A stretch of 36,233 nt of DNA from JAAYGT01 sp050252075 (GTDB taxonomy: Bacteria > Pseudomonadota > Gammaproteobacteria > Burkholderiales > Burkholderiaceae_B): assembly GCA_050252075.1 (NCBI GenBank), contig JBFWLP010000025.1, positions 1 through 36,233 of the forward strand, written 5' to 3'. The position numbers were made by a program, and so were the translations under genes. Under the pieces are notes generated by a model. The model saw only the letters and a list, made by a program, of their open reading frames with translations, did not search any database and was not told where the DNA came from. Shown one piece after another: positions 1-8,285 of this stretch. Numbering within the stretch: position 1 is the first letter of the stretch; each line of letters opens with the position of its first letter.

Positions 1-2
1 AT

Positions 3-527
3 GGATCGTCTGCAGAAATTTCCGTGGTAGGAAACGATGGGATCGTTGGGGTTCCCGTACTTATGGGGGGTATCAGCACGCTTAGTCGCGCAGTTGTTCA
101 AAGTGCGGGGGCTGCGTATCGATTAACTGCAATTTGTTTGAGAAATGAGTTCCAGATCCATGGCCCGCTGACGCACTTGCTGCTGAAGTACACACAATCG
201 TTATTTACCCAGATGTCCCAGACCGCCGTTTGCAACCGGCATCATTCCATTGATCAGCAATTGTGCAGGTGGCTGCTGATGTCTCTTGATCGACTGAACT
301 CAAACAGCCTGATTATGACGCACGAACTTATTGCCAACATGCTGGGAGTTCGCCGCGAAGGAGTTACAGAAGCTGCCGGTAAGTTGCAGAAACTAGGCGT
401 TATTGAATACTCGCGAGGACATATTACTGTGCTGGATCGCCCGAAGCTTGAGCGATTAAGTTGTGAGTGTTATGCCGTCGTCGTGAAAGAATCCCTGAGG
501 CTTCAGCCGTACCTGAAAAATCGGTAG
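3..527 (+). CDS. Crp/Fnr-family transcriptional regulator, 5' part missing
   Basis: The reading frame is open from the first complete codon of the window, so the start lies upstream. The visible protein begins in the cyclic-nucleotide-binding-like beta barrel (residues reading AEISVVGNDGIVGVPVLMGG) and continues through the long dimer helix. A Crp-type winged helix-turn-helix follows, with recognition region around MTHELIANMLGVRREGVTEA. This is a DNA-binding cytoplasmic regulator. The barrel shows no cysteine cluster in the part seen, so an FNR-type Fe-S sensor cannot be judged. A GTG at 24 could look like a start but is internal, because family similarity continues upstream of it. The C-terminal tail after the wing is about 25 residues longer than in minimal Crp. 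The ligand is unknown. Confidence 0.85.
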   Translation, partial: GSSAEISVVGNDGIVGVPVLMGGISTLSRAVVQSAGAAYRLTAICLRNEFQIHGPLTHLLLKYTQSLFTQMSQTAVCNRHHSIDQQLCRWLLMSLDRLNSNSLIMTHELIANMLGVRREGVTEAAGKLQKLGVIEYSRGHITVLDRPKLERLSCECYAVVVKESLRLQPYLKNR

Positions 528-700
528 GCATTCAGTGATGCTATTTGAGTCGCCTATCGGCTTTCACCGGCCTTGCGCCACTGATCTTTCCAGCGATGCT
601 CTCCCACTTGGCCACATAGTGCGAACTGAGGCCATGCGCCAAGCGGGTTACTGGGAACCGTGCTGTTTGTGTTGCTTATCATGCGATTGCTGGGGAAGCT
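528..700. other. Intergenic gap between convergent regulator and lipoprotein genes
   Basis: No convincing gene. On the minus strand a frame stays open from about 680 down to a TAG at 541-543 and would encode a protein-like tail (around HYVAKWESIAGKI), but it has no ATG and I recognise no family. It may be a gene remnant or chance. I see no clear terminator hairpin. Confidence 0.3.
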
Positions 701-910
701 TTAATAGCCGCCGACTTCGTGCCCGACAACGCCGCCAACTGCGGCACCGCCCACGGTACCCAATGCACTGCCCCCGGTTAGTGCTGCGCCACCAACGGCG
801 CCGACCCCCGCTCCAATGGCTGTGCTTTTGCCTTGCTCGGACATACCCGAGCATCCGCTGAGCGCAAAGATTACGAGAGCGGAAATAAATAGATATTTAC
901 TTGATTTCAT
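701..910 (-). CDS. Small glycine-zipper lipoprotein (OsmB-like)
   Basis: The 69-residue product has a short basic N-terminus, a hydrophobic stretch and a lipobox ALSGC at residues 16-20, so it should be lipidated at Cys20 and held in a membrane on the periplasmic side. The rest is a glycine zipper (GAGVGAVGGAALTGGSALG and a second Gly-rich stretch ending GHEVGGY), typical of the Gly-zipper 2TM/OsmB family of envelope-stress lipoproteins. The length fits the family. No operon partner is visible, since it is convergent with the Crp/Fnr gene and separated from the sulfur operon by about 180 bases. Its role is probably envelope or osmotic stress, by family inference only. Confidence 0.8.
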   Translation of the reverse strand: MKSSKYLFISALVIFALSGCSGMSEQGKSTAIGAGVGAVGGAALTGGSALGTVGGAAVGGVVGHEVGGY

Positions 911-1092
911 GACAGATCCTTTGAGTTAACTACATCCCGACGCTTCGGATTAGTTAAATCTACGCGCCGCTGTTGGCTCAGTCTGTCTGTTGCACCACAT
1001 ATAGCCCGACCCGTGTGATTTGCCTTAGGCCGGGGAATAGTGATCGAGTGAATGCTTATCCTGAAGGGTAGGGCGTGGGAGTAACCCGGCAA

Positions 1093-1260
1093 TCAGTTCG
1101 CCAGCGAGCAATGCCCGCCACTGGCCGCCTGGCCCGAGCCGGCGGCAATAAGTGGGGGTTCATTGCGCAGGTCAACGGAGGGCGAGGCCGACCAGTCCCA
1201 GCCCAGGAAGGCCAGCATGGCCAGCCAGAACACCCACTGAAGGCGTTTTGTTGTGCTCAT
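1093..1260 (-). CDS. 55-residue small protein downstream of YeeE, with C-terminal Cys motif
   Basis: The ATG at 1260 is preceded by a good Shine-Dalgarno (GGAGAG) and lies 9 bases after the stop of the YeeE gene, so it reads as the third gene of the rhodanese-yeeE operon. The product starts MSTTKRLQWVFWLAMLAFLG, a basic then hydrophobic N-terminus that could be a membrane anchor or uncleaved signal. It continues with a short polar segment and ends GGHCSLAN with a single cysteine. I do not recognise a named family. A Cys-bearing small exported peptide beside a sulfurtransferase and a thiosulfate-type transporter could be a sulfur acceptor or transporter accessory, but that is inference. Confidence 0.6.
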   Translation of the reverse strand: MSTTKRLQWVFWLAMLAFLGWDWSASPSVDLRNEPPLIAAGSGQAASGGHCSLAN

Positions 1261-1269
1261 GTATCTCTC

Positions 1270-2343
1270 CTAGAAGCCGTAGTGCCGGCGCACGCGCACG
1301 CCGATCATGGTGCCCATGAAGGCCAGCGGCACCCAGATCCAGCCGTGCAGGCTGCCGGTGGAAATGCCGCTGAGCATGGCGCCAATGTTGCAGCCAAATG
1401 CCAGGCGTGAGCTGTAGCCCATAAGAAAGCCGGCGATCAGGCCTACCACCCACTGTCGGCTGGTCAGTGCTTTGGCGATGCCCGATGCACGCGAAGATAC
1501 CCAAAGGGCCCCGCCCAGAATACCGATGTTGGTAATGGATGTAATGTCCATCAGCACGGTTTGGGTCAGGCGTTGGGCATTGCCTTCCTGGCTCCAGAAT
1601 GCGTTGGTCGCCGGATCAAAAATGCCCATAGCTACTGCGCCTTTGGCGGCCCATAATCCGAAGCCGTACACGACCCCCCAGGGCTGGCCCGCAAACAGCA
1701 AGTTCAATGATGCCAGCACGGCCAGTGCAACCGCACCTGCCACCCAGGTCTTCTGGAACCAGGTTTTTCCCGGTCCCACCCATACGCGGATGGCGGCCGC
1801 CACGATCAGCAACAAACCCAGCGTGAGCAGAACTGCTACGGTGACCCCGAAGTTTTCGGTAAAGCTGACCGGCGGTAGCTGGCCAAGCGACAGCCAGCGG
1901 TCGATGTGTGCCGAACCCAGGAAACTGCCGATGGCGAACAAGGGCAGAATTCCCATGTTCAAAGGCACACCCAGGCCGGCCTTGTACAAGGTGCCCGAGC
2001 CGCAGCCGTCGGCAATCTGCATGGTCAGACCGAACACAAAAGCGCCGATCAGCAGACTGACACTGGGTGGCCCCAATGCGGCCTGAAGTTCCGGGAATGC
2101 GCCCAGCATGGGCAAGGCAACGATACTGGCCAGTGCCAGCAATACCAGCTGGCCCGTCACCCCGCGCGGGTCGCGCTGTTCGATCAGCTGGCGCCATCCC
2201 GTGGTGAAACCAAAGCGTGCGCCCGCCAGCGCCGCGCCCATTCCTATTCCCACCAGGAAAAGTACCGCCTGGCGCACAGAAACCGACAGTACCAGAAAGA
2301 GAAAAAAAGCGGCCAGTGCGGCCGCAAGAGGCAAGCGCTTCAT
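1270..2343 (-). CDS. YeeE/YedE-family (TsuA-like) sulfur-compound transporter
   Basis: This 357-residue polytopic inner-membrane protein has about nine or ten hydrophobic segments. It carries the two hallmark Cys motifs of the YeeE/YedE (Sulf_transp) family: DGCGSGTLYKAG near residue 112 and FGCNIGAMLSGISTGSLHGW near residue 318. In characterised TsuA/YeeE proteins such cysteines line a thiosulfate path, so thiosulfate or a related sulfur species is the likely substrate. It starts 6 bases after the stop of the periplasmic rhodanese gene and is followed after 9 bases by a small Cys-containing ORF, giving a tight sulfur operon. Length and motifs appear intact. Confidence 0.88.
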   Translation of the reverse strand: MKRLPLAAALAAFFLFLVLSVSVRQAVLFLVGIGMGAALAGARFGFTTGWRQLIEQRDPRGVTGQLVLLALASIVALPMLGAFPELQAALGPPSVSLLIGAFVFGLTMQIADGCGSGTLYKAGLGVPLNMGILPLFAIGSFLGSAHIDRWLSLGQLPPVSFTENFGVTVAVLLTLGLLLIVAAAIRVWVGPGKTWFQKTWVAGAVALAVLASLNLLFAGQPWGVVYGFGLWAAKGAVAMGIFDPATNAFWSQEGNAQRLTQTVLMDITSITNIGILGGALWVSSRASGIAKALTSRQWVVGLIAGFLMGYSSRLAFGCNIGAMLSGISTGSLHGWIWVPLAFMGTMIGVRVRRHYGF

Positions 2344-2349
2344 GGGGTG

Positions 2350-3291
2350 TCAGTTGAATGTTTTGGCAAACCAGATCTGGGTGTCGATCCACAATTGCTT
2401 GGCCCGATTGGGGACATTGGCCATGGGTAGCCCGTTCGGGTCTTGCGACCACTCGGCCATGGAGCCGGCATACAGTTTTACGTCTTTCTGCCCCAGCACT
2501 TCCGACATGGCGAACCAGTTGGTGGCGGCCCAGTGTCCGGTATTGCAGAATGATACGGTTTCCCGGGACGGATCAATGGGGCTGGAGGACGCGATCTCGC
2601 GGGCTTTTTCAGGCGCCACGAATACCGAGCTGCCCGGTGCAAACCATTTGTCATGCTGGAAATTTACGGCGCCGGGCAGCGTGCCCGGCACGGTGGCCGT
2701 GGGTGCCCGGGTGTCGCCGTTGAAAAAGGCGGCCGGGCGTGCATCGATCAGTAAGGAATCGCCTGAATCCAGCCGTTTCTGAACCTCTTCTTTGGTGGCA
2801 ATCAGCGTGTGATCCAGTGATGGCTGGTAACGGGTGGCAACCACGCTAACCGGCTGGGCATTCTGAGCCAGTCGTTGCTGGGCCCAGGCTTTCATTCCGC
2901 CATTGAGCACGGAAAGTTCTTTCAGGCCAAGCACTTTCAGTGTCCAGTACACGCGGGCGGATGCTCCGAAATCAGTGGCATCGGCGCCACTGGACACCAC
3001 CACGGCATGAACCGTGGGGTCAAGCCCCAGGCTTTGTACCAGTTTTGTCAGCTCGGGCAAGGGGGGAAGTTCTCCGGGGCTGTTGGCGGGGCCGCGCCAT
3101 TTGCCGTAAGGCGCATTGACTGCACCGGGAATGTGATTGTCGGCATACGATTTTGCGTCGCGAATATCAATAACACGTACTGCGGGATCACCCTGCAAAG
3201 CCTGCAGCTCGGCGGGCGTTAGCAAGGGGGGCGCGGCGACTGCCGAAGCAGACACCAGCAGGCCGGACAAAAGGGCGATAAATTTTTTCAT
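2350..3291 (-). CDS. Periplasmic two-domain rhodanese (thiosulfate sulfurtransferase)
   Basis: The 313-residue protein begins with a signal peptide (MKKFIALLSGLLVSASAVAA). Two rhodanese domains follow: the N-terminal one (DPAVRVIDIRDAKSYADNHI) has no loop cysteine, and the C-terminal one carries the active-site loop FCNTGHWAATNW at about residue 250. This is the normal arrangement of thiosulfate or mercaptopyruvate sulfurtransferases, where only the second domain is catalytic. I chose the ATG at 3291 because the signal peptide then starts with MKK; a GTG three codons upstream is possible. It is first in an operon with a YeeE transporter, so it probably processes thiosulfate-level sulfur in the periplasm for import. 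Confidence 0.88.
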   Translation of the reverse strand: MKKFIALLSGLLVSASAVAAPPLLTPAELQALQGDPAVRVIDIRDAKSYADNHIPGAVNAPYGKWRGPANSPGELPPLPELTKLVQSLGLDPTVHAVVVSSGADATDFGASARVYWTLKVLGLKELSVLNGGMKAWAQQRLAQNAQPVSVVATRYQPSLDHTLIATKEEVQKRLDSGDSLLIDARPAAFFNGDTRAPTATVPGTLPGAVNFQHDKWFAPGSSVFVAPEKAREIASSSPIDPSRETVSFCNTGHWAATNWFAMSEVLGQKDVKLYAGSMAEWSQDPNGLPMANVPNRAKQLWIDTQIWFAKTFN

Positions 3292-3730
3292 GGCGGGCAC
3301 CCACGTAACAGGTAAGACAGGAAGCCTATTGTGCGTCGCACTGCTGTCACAACGAACTACATTGTTCTTTTCTCTTTATCTCTTTTTGCTATATAGGGTG
3401 GGGTTTGCTCTAAGCGATGGCGTCGTATGAGCTCATGGCAGGTGTTGAGCGAGCGGCCTGCCGTCCATGGGTTATGATGGAAGGCCAAGTAAGTTTGCCT
3501 GCGTAGGGTGAGCAAGCAAATCAGCGTCTTATATGATAGTGATCTACGGGGAACGTAGCCGACCCGTTTCAACAAGCAGACCCATGTAAGTTCTCTTCCT
3601 CTCTTCCTGCCACTGATATGTCCTTCGGGCATGTCCAGCGCTTTACCCGCCAGCCACCATGAGTGCGCGCGGCTTTCTTTCTTTACTTTCGTTTCCTGCG
3701 GCCGTTCATTCGCATCCGCCGGCTTTTCCT
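3292..3730. other. Divergent intergenic region between sulfur operon and SulP gene
   Basis: About 440 bases without a gene I can support. Open frames here (minus 3357-3632, and an upstream extension of the SulP frame from 3659) have no family signature. A TATGAT at 3532-3537 could be a -10 for the SulP operon, but I find no good -35 17 bases upstream. An AT-rich stretch with GCTATATAGG around 3390-3400 may belong to the rhodanese promoter. Long leaders on both sides leave room for regulation or a small RNA, but nothing specific is visible. Confidence 0.4.
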
Positions 3731-5212
3731 ATGCAACTTAAAAGAATTCAAGAAGACTGGTTTTCCAATATCCGGGGCGACCTTCTGGCGGGTATCGTTG
3801 TCGCACTCGCCCTGATTCCCGAGGCGATTGCCTTTTCTATCATTGCGGGTGTTGATCCTAAAGTGGGTCTATACGCCTCGTTTTGTATTGCGGTGGTTAT
3901 TGCGTTTGCCGGTGGTCGCCCCGGCATGATTTCGGCCGCAACCGGTGCCATGGCGCTTGTCATGGTCACCTTGGTGAAGGAGCATGGCCTGCAGTATCTG
4001 CTGGCCGCCACCCTTCTGACCGGTGTCCTGCAGATTCTTGCCGGAGTCTTGCACCTGGGTGTGCTGATGCGCTTTGTGTCGAAATCGGTGGTGACGGGTT
4101 TTGTGAATGCGTTGGCCATCCTGATTTTTCTGGCGCAATTGCCGGAACTGATCAACGTAAGCTGGGTGGTGTATGCCATGACGGCTGCCGGCCTGGGCAT
4201 CATTTACTTGTTCCCCTACATAACCCGTTCGGTGCCCTCGCCGTTGGTATGTATTGTGGTGTTGACGGCTGTTGCGATCATGCTCGATCTGGATATCCGT
4301 ACCGTGGGGCACATGGGAGAACTACCCGACAGCCTGCCCGTGTTCCTGCTGCCCGACATTCCGCTTACCTTCGAAACCCTGCAAATCATTTTCCCCTATG
4401 CCGCCACGCTTGCTGTGGTGGGGTTGCTCGAATCGATGATGACAGCGCAGATTGTGGATGAACTGACGGACACTTCCAGCAACAAGAACCGGGAGTGTGC
4501 CGGGCAGGGCGTTGCCAATATCGCCTCGGGCTTCATGGGTGGCATGGCGGGGTGCGCCATGATCGGGCAGTCGGTTATTAACGTCAAATCGGGTGGGCGA
4601 GGGCGGCTCTCAACTTTAACGGCGGGCATTGTGCTGCTCATTATGGTGGTGTTTCTTGGTGCCTGGGTGAAGCAGATTCCCATGGCCGCACTGGTGGCTG
4701 TCATGATCATGGTGTCTATAGGGACATTCAGCTGGTCGTCGTTGCGTGATCTTGCCCGCCACCCTAAAACCTCCAGTGTGGTAATGGTGGCGACAGTGAT
4801 TGTTACCGTGTCCACTCACGATCTGGCCAAGGGTGTGCTGGTGGGTGTACTGCTTAGCGGTATTTTCTTTGCCCATAAAGTGGGCCGGGTATTTCGCGTT
4901 ACCTCATCCACCCTGGATGACGGTCGCACCCGCACCTATAACGTGGTGGGCCAGGTGTTCTTTGCCTCGGCGGAAAAGTTTCAGGCATCATTTGACTTCA
5001 AAGAGGTGATCGAGAAAGTGTGCATTGATCTGAACCGTGCGCGGTTCTGGGACATTACCGCGGTGAGCGCACTCGATGCTGTGATTTTGAAATTCCGCCG
5101 CGAGGGTACCGAGGTGGAAGTGATCGGGCTGGATGAGGCAAGCACGACGCTCGTGGACCGGTTCGCGGTGCACGACAAGCCCGGGGCCATAGACAAGCTG
5201 ATGGGCCATTGA
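3731..5212 (+). CDS. SulP-family inorganic anion transporter with STAS domain
   Basis: The inner-membrane transporter has about 493 residues. The family N-terminus is clear (GDLLAGIVVALALIPEAIAF, then GVDPKVGLYASF), followed by multiple membrane segments and a cytoplasmic STAS domain over roughly the last 100 residues (TYNVVGQVFFASAEKF to the end). SulP proteins carry sulfate, bicarbonate, chloride or dicarboxylates; the substrate cannot be read here. I prefer ATG 3731 over 3659 because the first 24 extra residues are unlike the family, although neither start has a strong ribosome-binding site. A universal stress protein gene follows after 15 bases, so the two are probably co-transcribed. The position opposite a thiosulfate operon favours a sulfur oxyanion, weakly. 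Confidence 0.9.
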   Translation: MQLKRIQEDWFSNIRGDLLAGIVVALALIPEAIAFSIIAGVDPKVGLYASFCIAVVIAFAGGRPGMISAATGAMALVMVTLVKEHGLQYLLAATLLTGVLQILAGVLHLGVLMRFVSKSVVTGFVNALAILIFLAQLPELINVSWVVYAMTAAGLGIIYLFPYITRSVPSPLVCIVVLTAVAIMLDLDIRTVGHMGELPDSLPVFLLPDIPLTFETLQIIFPYAATLAVVGLLESMMTAQIVDELTDTSSNKNRECAGQGVANIASGFMGGMAGCAMIGQSVINVKSGGRGRLSTLTAGIVLLIMVVFLGAWVKQIPMAALVAVMIMVSIGTFSWSSLRDLARHPKTSSVVMVATVIVTVSTHDLAKGVLVGVLLSGIFFAHKVGRVFRVTSSTLDDGRTRTYNVVGQVFFASAEKFQASFDFKEVIEKVCIDLNRARFWDITAVSALDAVILKFRREGTEVEVIGLDEASTTLVDRFAVHDKPGAIDKLMGH

Positions 5213-5227
5213 GAACAGGAGACGGCA

Positions 5228-6082
5228 ATGACCAAGGTATATGCATGCATTGATGGCGCGGGCCAGACCGAGGCGGTGTGCGATTATGGCATCTGGGCAG
5301 CGCGGCGGCTGGGCGTCACTCTTGAGTTCCTGCACGTGCTTGATCGCGAGCCCGAGAAGGCCGCCGTCAGTGATTTCAGCGGGAACCTGGAGCTGGATGC
5401 GCAGAAGCAACTGCTGTCGAAGCTGGCCGACCTGGACGAGCAGCGCAGCAAGCTGGCCCAGGAGCACGGACGGCAGATTCTGGATGCCGCCCGTCGGCGC
5501 GCAACAGATGCGGGCCTGCATAGCGTGGAAACCCGCCAACGGCACGGCTCGCTGGTGGAAGCCGCGCTGGACGTTCAGCCCGAGGCCCGCCTGTACGTAC
5601 TGGGCCAGCACCCGCCGGCCGGAAACCAGGCTAAATGGTATCTGGACCTGAGCGGCGAGAAGGTGGTTCGCACGCTGCAGCGCCCAGTGCTTATTACCAC
5701 AGCCGCATTTCATACGCCCGGGCGCTTCATGATTGCGTTCGATGGCAGCGCCACGGGCCGCAAGATGGTGCAGACGGTGGCCGGCAGCCCGTTGCTCAAA
5801 GGTATGGAATGCCACATCGTGATGGTGGCCGACGACACGCCCAAGCATCAGCACGACCTGGGCTGGGCCCGCGACGTGATGGCCGAGGCCGGGTTTTCAG
5901 TGACCACACAGCTTTGTCAGGGTAACGCCGATGGTGTGCTGCGCGATTATGTGGGCGCCAACGGCATGGATCTGCTGGTGATGGGTGCTTACGGTCATTC
6001 GCGTATACGCGAGCTGATCGTGGGCAGCACTACCACCACTCTGTTGCGTGCCAGCCCGGTACCGGTATTGGTCATGCGCTGA
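5228..6082 (+). CDS. Tandem-domain universal stress protein (UspA family)
   Basis: The 284-residue cytoplasmic protein has two Usp domains. The C-terminal one keeps the nucleotide-binding signature GxxGx9GS (GAYGHSRIRELIVGS, about residues 253-267) and ends with the usual VPVLVMR strand. The N-terminal domain starts TKVYACIDGAGQTEAV and its equivalent loop (VLGQHPPAG...) lacks the full motif, so it may not bind ATP. An AGGAGA stands just before the ATG, 15 bases after the SulP stop, showing an operon. Usp proteins fused to or encoded with SulP/STAS transporters may modulate transport or stress survival; that role is inferred. Confidence 0.88.
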   Translation: MTKVYACIDGAGQTEAVCDYGIWAARRLGVTLEFLHVLDREPEKAAVSDFSGNLELDAQKQLLSKLADLDEQRSKLAQEHGRQILDAARRRATDAGLHSVETRQRHGSLVEAALDVQPEARLYVLGQHPPAGNQAKWYLDLSGEKVVRTLQRPVLITTAAFHTPGRFMIAFDGSATGRKMVQTVAGSPLLKGMECHIVMVADDTPKHQHDLGWARDVMAEAGFSVTTQLCQGNADGVLRDYVGANGMDLLVMGAYGHSRIRELIVGSTTTTLLRASPVPVLVMR

Positions 6083-6093
6083 GCGGTCCTGAA

Positions 6094-7455
6094 TTACGCC
6101 GGCCCGGTCACGTTTCCCCGTCGGGGCATCAGCGTGGTGTGGGCCGGTGGGCGAATCGGCCCTGGATGATCTGCACTGGGGACGCTTTGGCTATTTGGCT
6201 CCTGTGGTCTGGGGGGCTGTAAGTTTAACCGTTGTTCTCGCAGGGGCTGGTGAATGCGGGCGCTGACGGCGCCCACGCCCACGCCTATCCACCACACCAG
6301 GGTGTAGTCGCCAAAGGCGTCGTACAGCGAGCCGCCGAGCATGACGCCCAGAAAGCTTCCCAACTGGTGGCTGAAGAACACAATGCCATAGAGCGTGCCC
6401 ATGTAGCGAAGCCCGTAGATCTGTGCCACCAGGCCCGAGGTAAGGGGCACGGTGGCCAGCCACAAGGTGCCCATCAGTGCCGAGAACAGCAAAATGCTGC
6501 CGGGGGTGACGGGGGTAAGAATGAACCAGCCGGCCACGACGGTACGGGCGGCATAGACCGATGCCAGCAGATACTTTTTGGAATAGCGCTTGCCCAGCCA
6601 TCCGGCGGCCAGCGTGCCGGCGATGTTGGCCAGGCCGATGACGGAAATGGCCACGGCGCCAAGCGCCGAGGTGGTTTGCACGCCCATGGAGTGCAGCAGG
6701 CTGCCTGGCTGAATGGGGCCGCACAGCTCGGTCACGAAGGCGGGGAAATGGGCGGTGATGAACCCGAGCTGGTAGCCGCACGAGAAAAAGCCAAGAAAGA
6801 TCAGGGCAAAGGTGGGGTCTTTAAGCGCTTTGGCCAGCACATGGCCCATGCGTTCGTGCGCCAGCAGCGGTGCGCTGGGGGCGGGGGGCGCTTTGATCAT
6901 GGGCAGCACGCCCAGCGCGGCCACGATGGCGGCGGCAAATACCAGGAATACGGACTGCCAGGGCATGCTGGCCAGCAGCCATTCGGCAAGGGGCGGGCCA
7001 AACACCTGGCCGGCCGATCCGGCGGCGGTGGCGATGGCCAGTGACATGGAGCGGTTCTCGTCGGAACTGGCCCGGCCGACCACCGCGAGAATCACGCCGA
7101 AGCCGGTGCCGGCGATGCCAAAGCCGACCAGAATTTCCAGCAGCTGATGGGCCTGGGGAGTGACCGCGGCAGAGGACAGCACCAGGCCGACGGCGTAGGC
7201 CAGTACCCCCAGCACAATGGCGCGCCTGTCGCCGAAGCGTTCGGCGATGGCGCTGAAGAAGGGCTGGCCAAAGCCCCAGGCCAGGTTCTGCAAGGCGATG
7301 GCCAGCGAGAACTCGGCGCGTGGCCAGTTGAATTCCTGGGCGATAGGCAGCTGAAACACGCCGAATGCGGCGCGAATGGCAAAGCTGACCATAATGATCA
7401 GGCAGCCTGCAATGAGCACCGGCGTGACAATGCCGGTACGCGAGTGGTTTTGCAT
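6094..7455 (-). CDS. MFS transporter
   Basis: The 453-residue protein has twelve predicted membrane helices. It shows the MFS loop 2-3 region (SAIAERFGDRRAIVLG) and a matching loop in the second half (AAGWLGKRYSKKYL). It resembles oxalate/formate-antiporter-like and monocarboxylate-type MFS carriers, but the substrate cannot be assigned. After the last helix (about residue 395) the protein carries a Pro-rich hydrophilic tail of about 50 residues that is longer than usual and may be a degenerate extension. The gene is convergent with the Usp gene, with only 11 bases between the stops. It lies about 70 bases downstream of the Spy-like gene on the same strand. Confidence 0.85.
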   Translation of the reverse strand: MQNHSRTGIVTPVLIAGCLIIMVSFAIRAAFGVFQLPIAQEFNWPRAEFSLAIALQNLAWGFGQPFFSAIAERFGDRRAIVLGVLAYAVGLVLSSAAVTPQAHQLLEILVGFGIAGTGFGVILAVVGRASSDENRSMSLAIATAAGSAGQVFGPPLAEWLLASMPWQSVFLVFAAAIVAALGVLPMIKAPPAPSAPLLAHERMGHVLAKALKDPTFALIFLGFFSCGYQLGFITAHFPAFVTELCGPIQPGSLLHSMGVQTTSALGAVAISVIGLANIAGTLAAGWLGKRYSKKYLLASVYAARTVVAGWFILTPVTPGSILLFSALMGTLWLATVPLTSGLVAQIYGLRYMGTLYGIVFFSHQLGSFLGVMLGGSLYDAFGDYTLVWWIGVGVGAVSARIHQPLREQRLNLQPPRPQEPNSQSVPSADHPGPIRPPAHTTLMPRRGNVTGPA

Positions 7456-7524
7456 GATGATTCCGGAGGGTTTGTTCTTGATCTTGGTAATGCGTATCGG
7501 GGTGATCCATCGGTTCAGGGGTGA

Positions 7525-8115
7525 TCAGTGACAGCCCATGTGCTTTCGATACATTTCAGGGTTGTGGCCTTCAGGAATATTTGCACATGGGTCAACGGTA
7601 TAGCCGCGCAGCACGTTGTAGCGCTGGATTTGTTCCGCGGTCAGGAACTGCAGGGTTTGGTAGTGACGGGACAGATGAATGAATCGGAGTTCAGCACGTA
7701 CTCGTTCGGCGTCTGCCAACAGCCGGCGAAGCGCAGTTTCGTTTACGTTTCCAGAGGAAAATGCCGCTTCGATTGCCGCCTCGGCCGCAATAAGTTGTTC
7801 ACCCACGGGTATCGCTTCCTGCTGCATGGCATGGAACAGTGCCTGAGTCTTTTTGATTTGTTCGGGTGCCAGGGGAATTTGATCTTGAAGCTCAAGCAGG
7901 TGAGCCGGGCCTGGAACACCGTTCAGCTCGGCAGGTAGCGCCAACCCCCAACCACCGCCGCGACGAAGCTCCTGGATGTCGGCGTCCGACAGAGACTTGA
8001 TTGCACGGTTCTGCATGCCGGCATAACTGCTGTGTGCAGCATGGTTATGCTGGGCGATTGCAACCGATGTGGCGAGTGACAGGCTTAAAAGAAGCAAGAG
8101 CTTCGGCAGTTTCAT
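7525..8115 (-). CDS. Spy/CpxP-like periplasmic protein, His-rich ends
   Basis: The 196-residue product has a signal peptide ending near SVAIAQ. A short His cluster follows (HNHAAHSS), then an alpha-helical body with the LTxxQ-type motif (LTAEQIQRY, about residue 155) found in Spy, CpxP and CnrX-like periplasmic metal-stress proteins. The C-terminus NPEMYRKHMGCH is again rich in metal-binding residues (Met, His, Cys). It probably acts as a periplasmic chaperone or metal-binding sensor. The only gene near it on this strand is the downstream MFS transporter. The ATG has no strong ribosome-binding site, but a perfect 13-bp direct repeat sits immediately upstream (8129-8155). Confidence 0.72.
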   Translation of the reverse strand: MKLPKLLLLLSLSLATSVAIAQHNHAAHSSYAGMQNRAIKSLSDADIQELRRGGGWGLALPAELNGVPGPAHLLELQDQIPLAPEQIKKTQALFHAMQQEAIPVGEQLIAAEAAIEAAFSSGNVNETALRRLLADAERVRAELRFIHLSRHYQTLQFLTAEQIQRYNVLRGYTVDPCANIPEGHNPEMYRKHMGCH

Positions 8116-8128
8116 GGCTGTGCTAAAC

Positions 8129-8155
8129 GGTTAACGAAATTTGGTTAACGAAATT
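8129..8155. repeat. Perfect 13-bp tandem direct repeat upstream of the Spy-like gene
   Basis: Two exact copies of GGTTAACGAAATT occupy 8129-8141 and 8143-8155, with one base between them. Each contains the palindrome GTTAAC. They lie 14 to 40 bases before the ATG of the Spy-like gene (minus strand), where a regulator-binding site or leader duplication would act. Confidence 0.7.
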
Positions 8156-8285
8156 GATCCTGAATTATCGTCAACTCAGGGCATTTATGCCAGCTCCCAG
8201 CTTACCTGTTAGCCCACGTTTCGTGGCAAGGGGCGCCCGATACACGCGGCGCGCTCCCTGTCTGTGTTCCCTATCTTATCGCCGC

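Noticed and set aside
535..861. Plus-strand open frame of 108 codons
   Set aside because: It is antisense to the glycine-zipper lipoprotein, Arg/Cys-rich and without family signature.
3357..3632. Minus-strand 91-codon frame in the divergent sulfur region
   Set aside because: No ribosome-binding site, no domain and unnatural composition; treated as intergenic.
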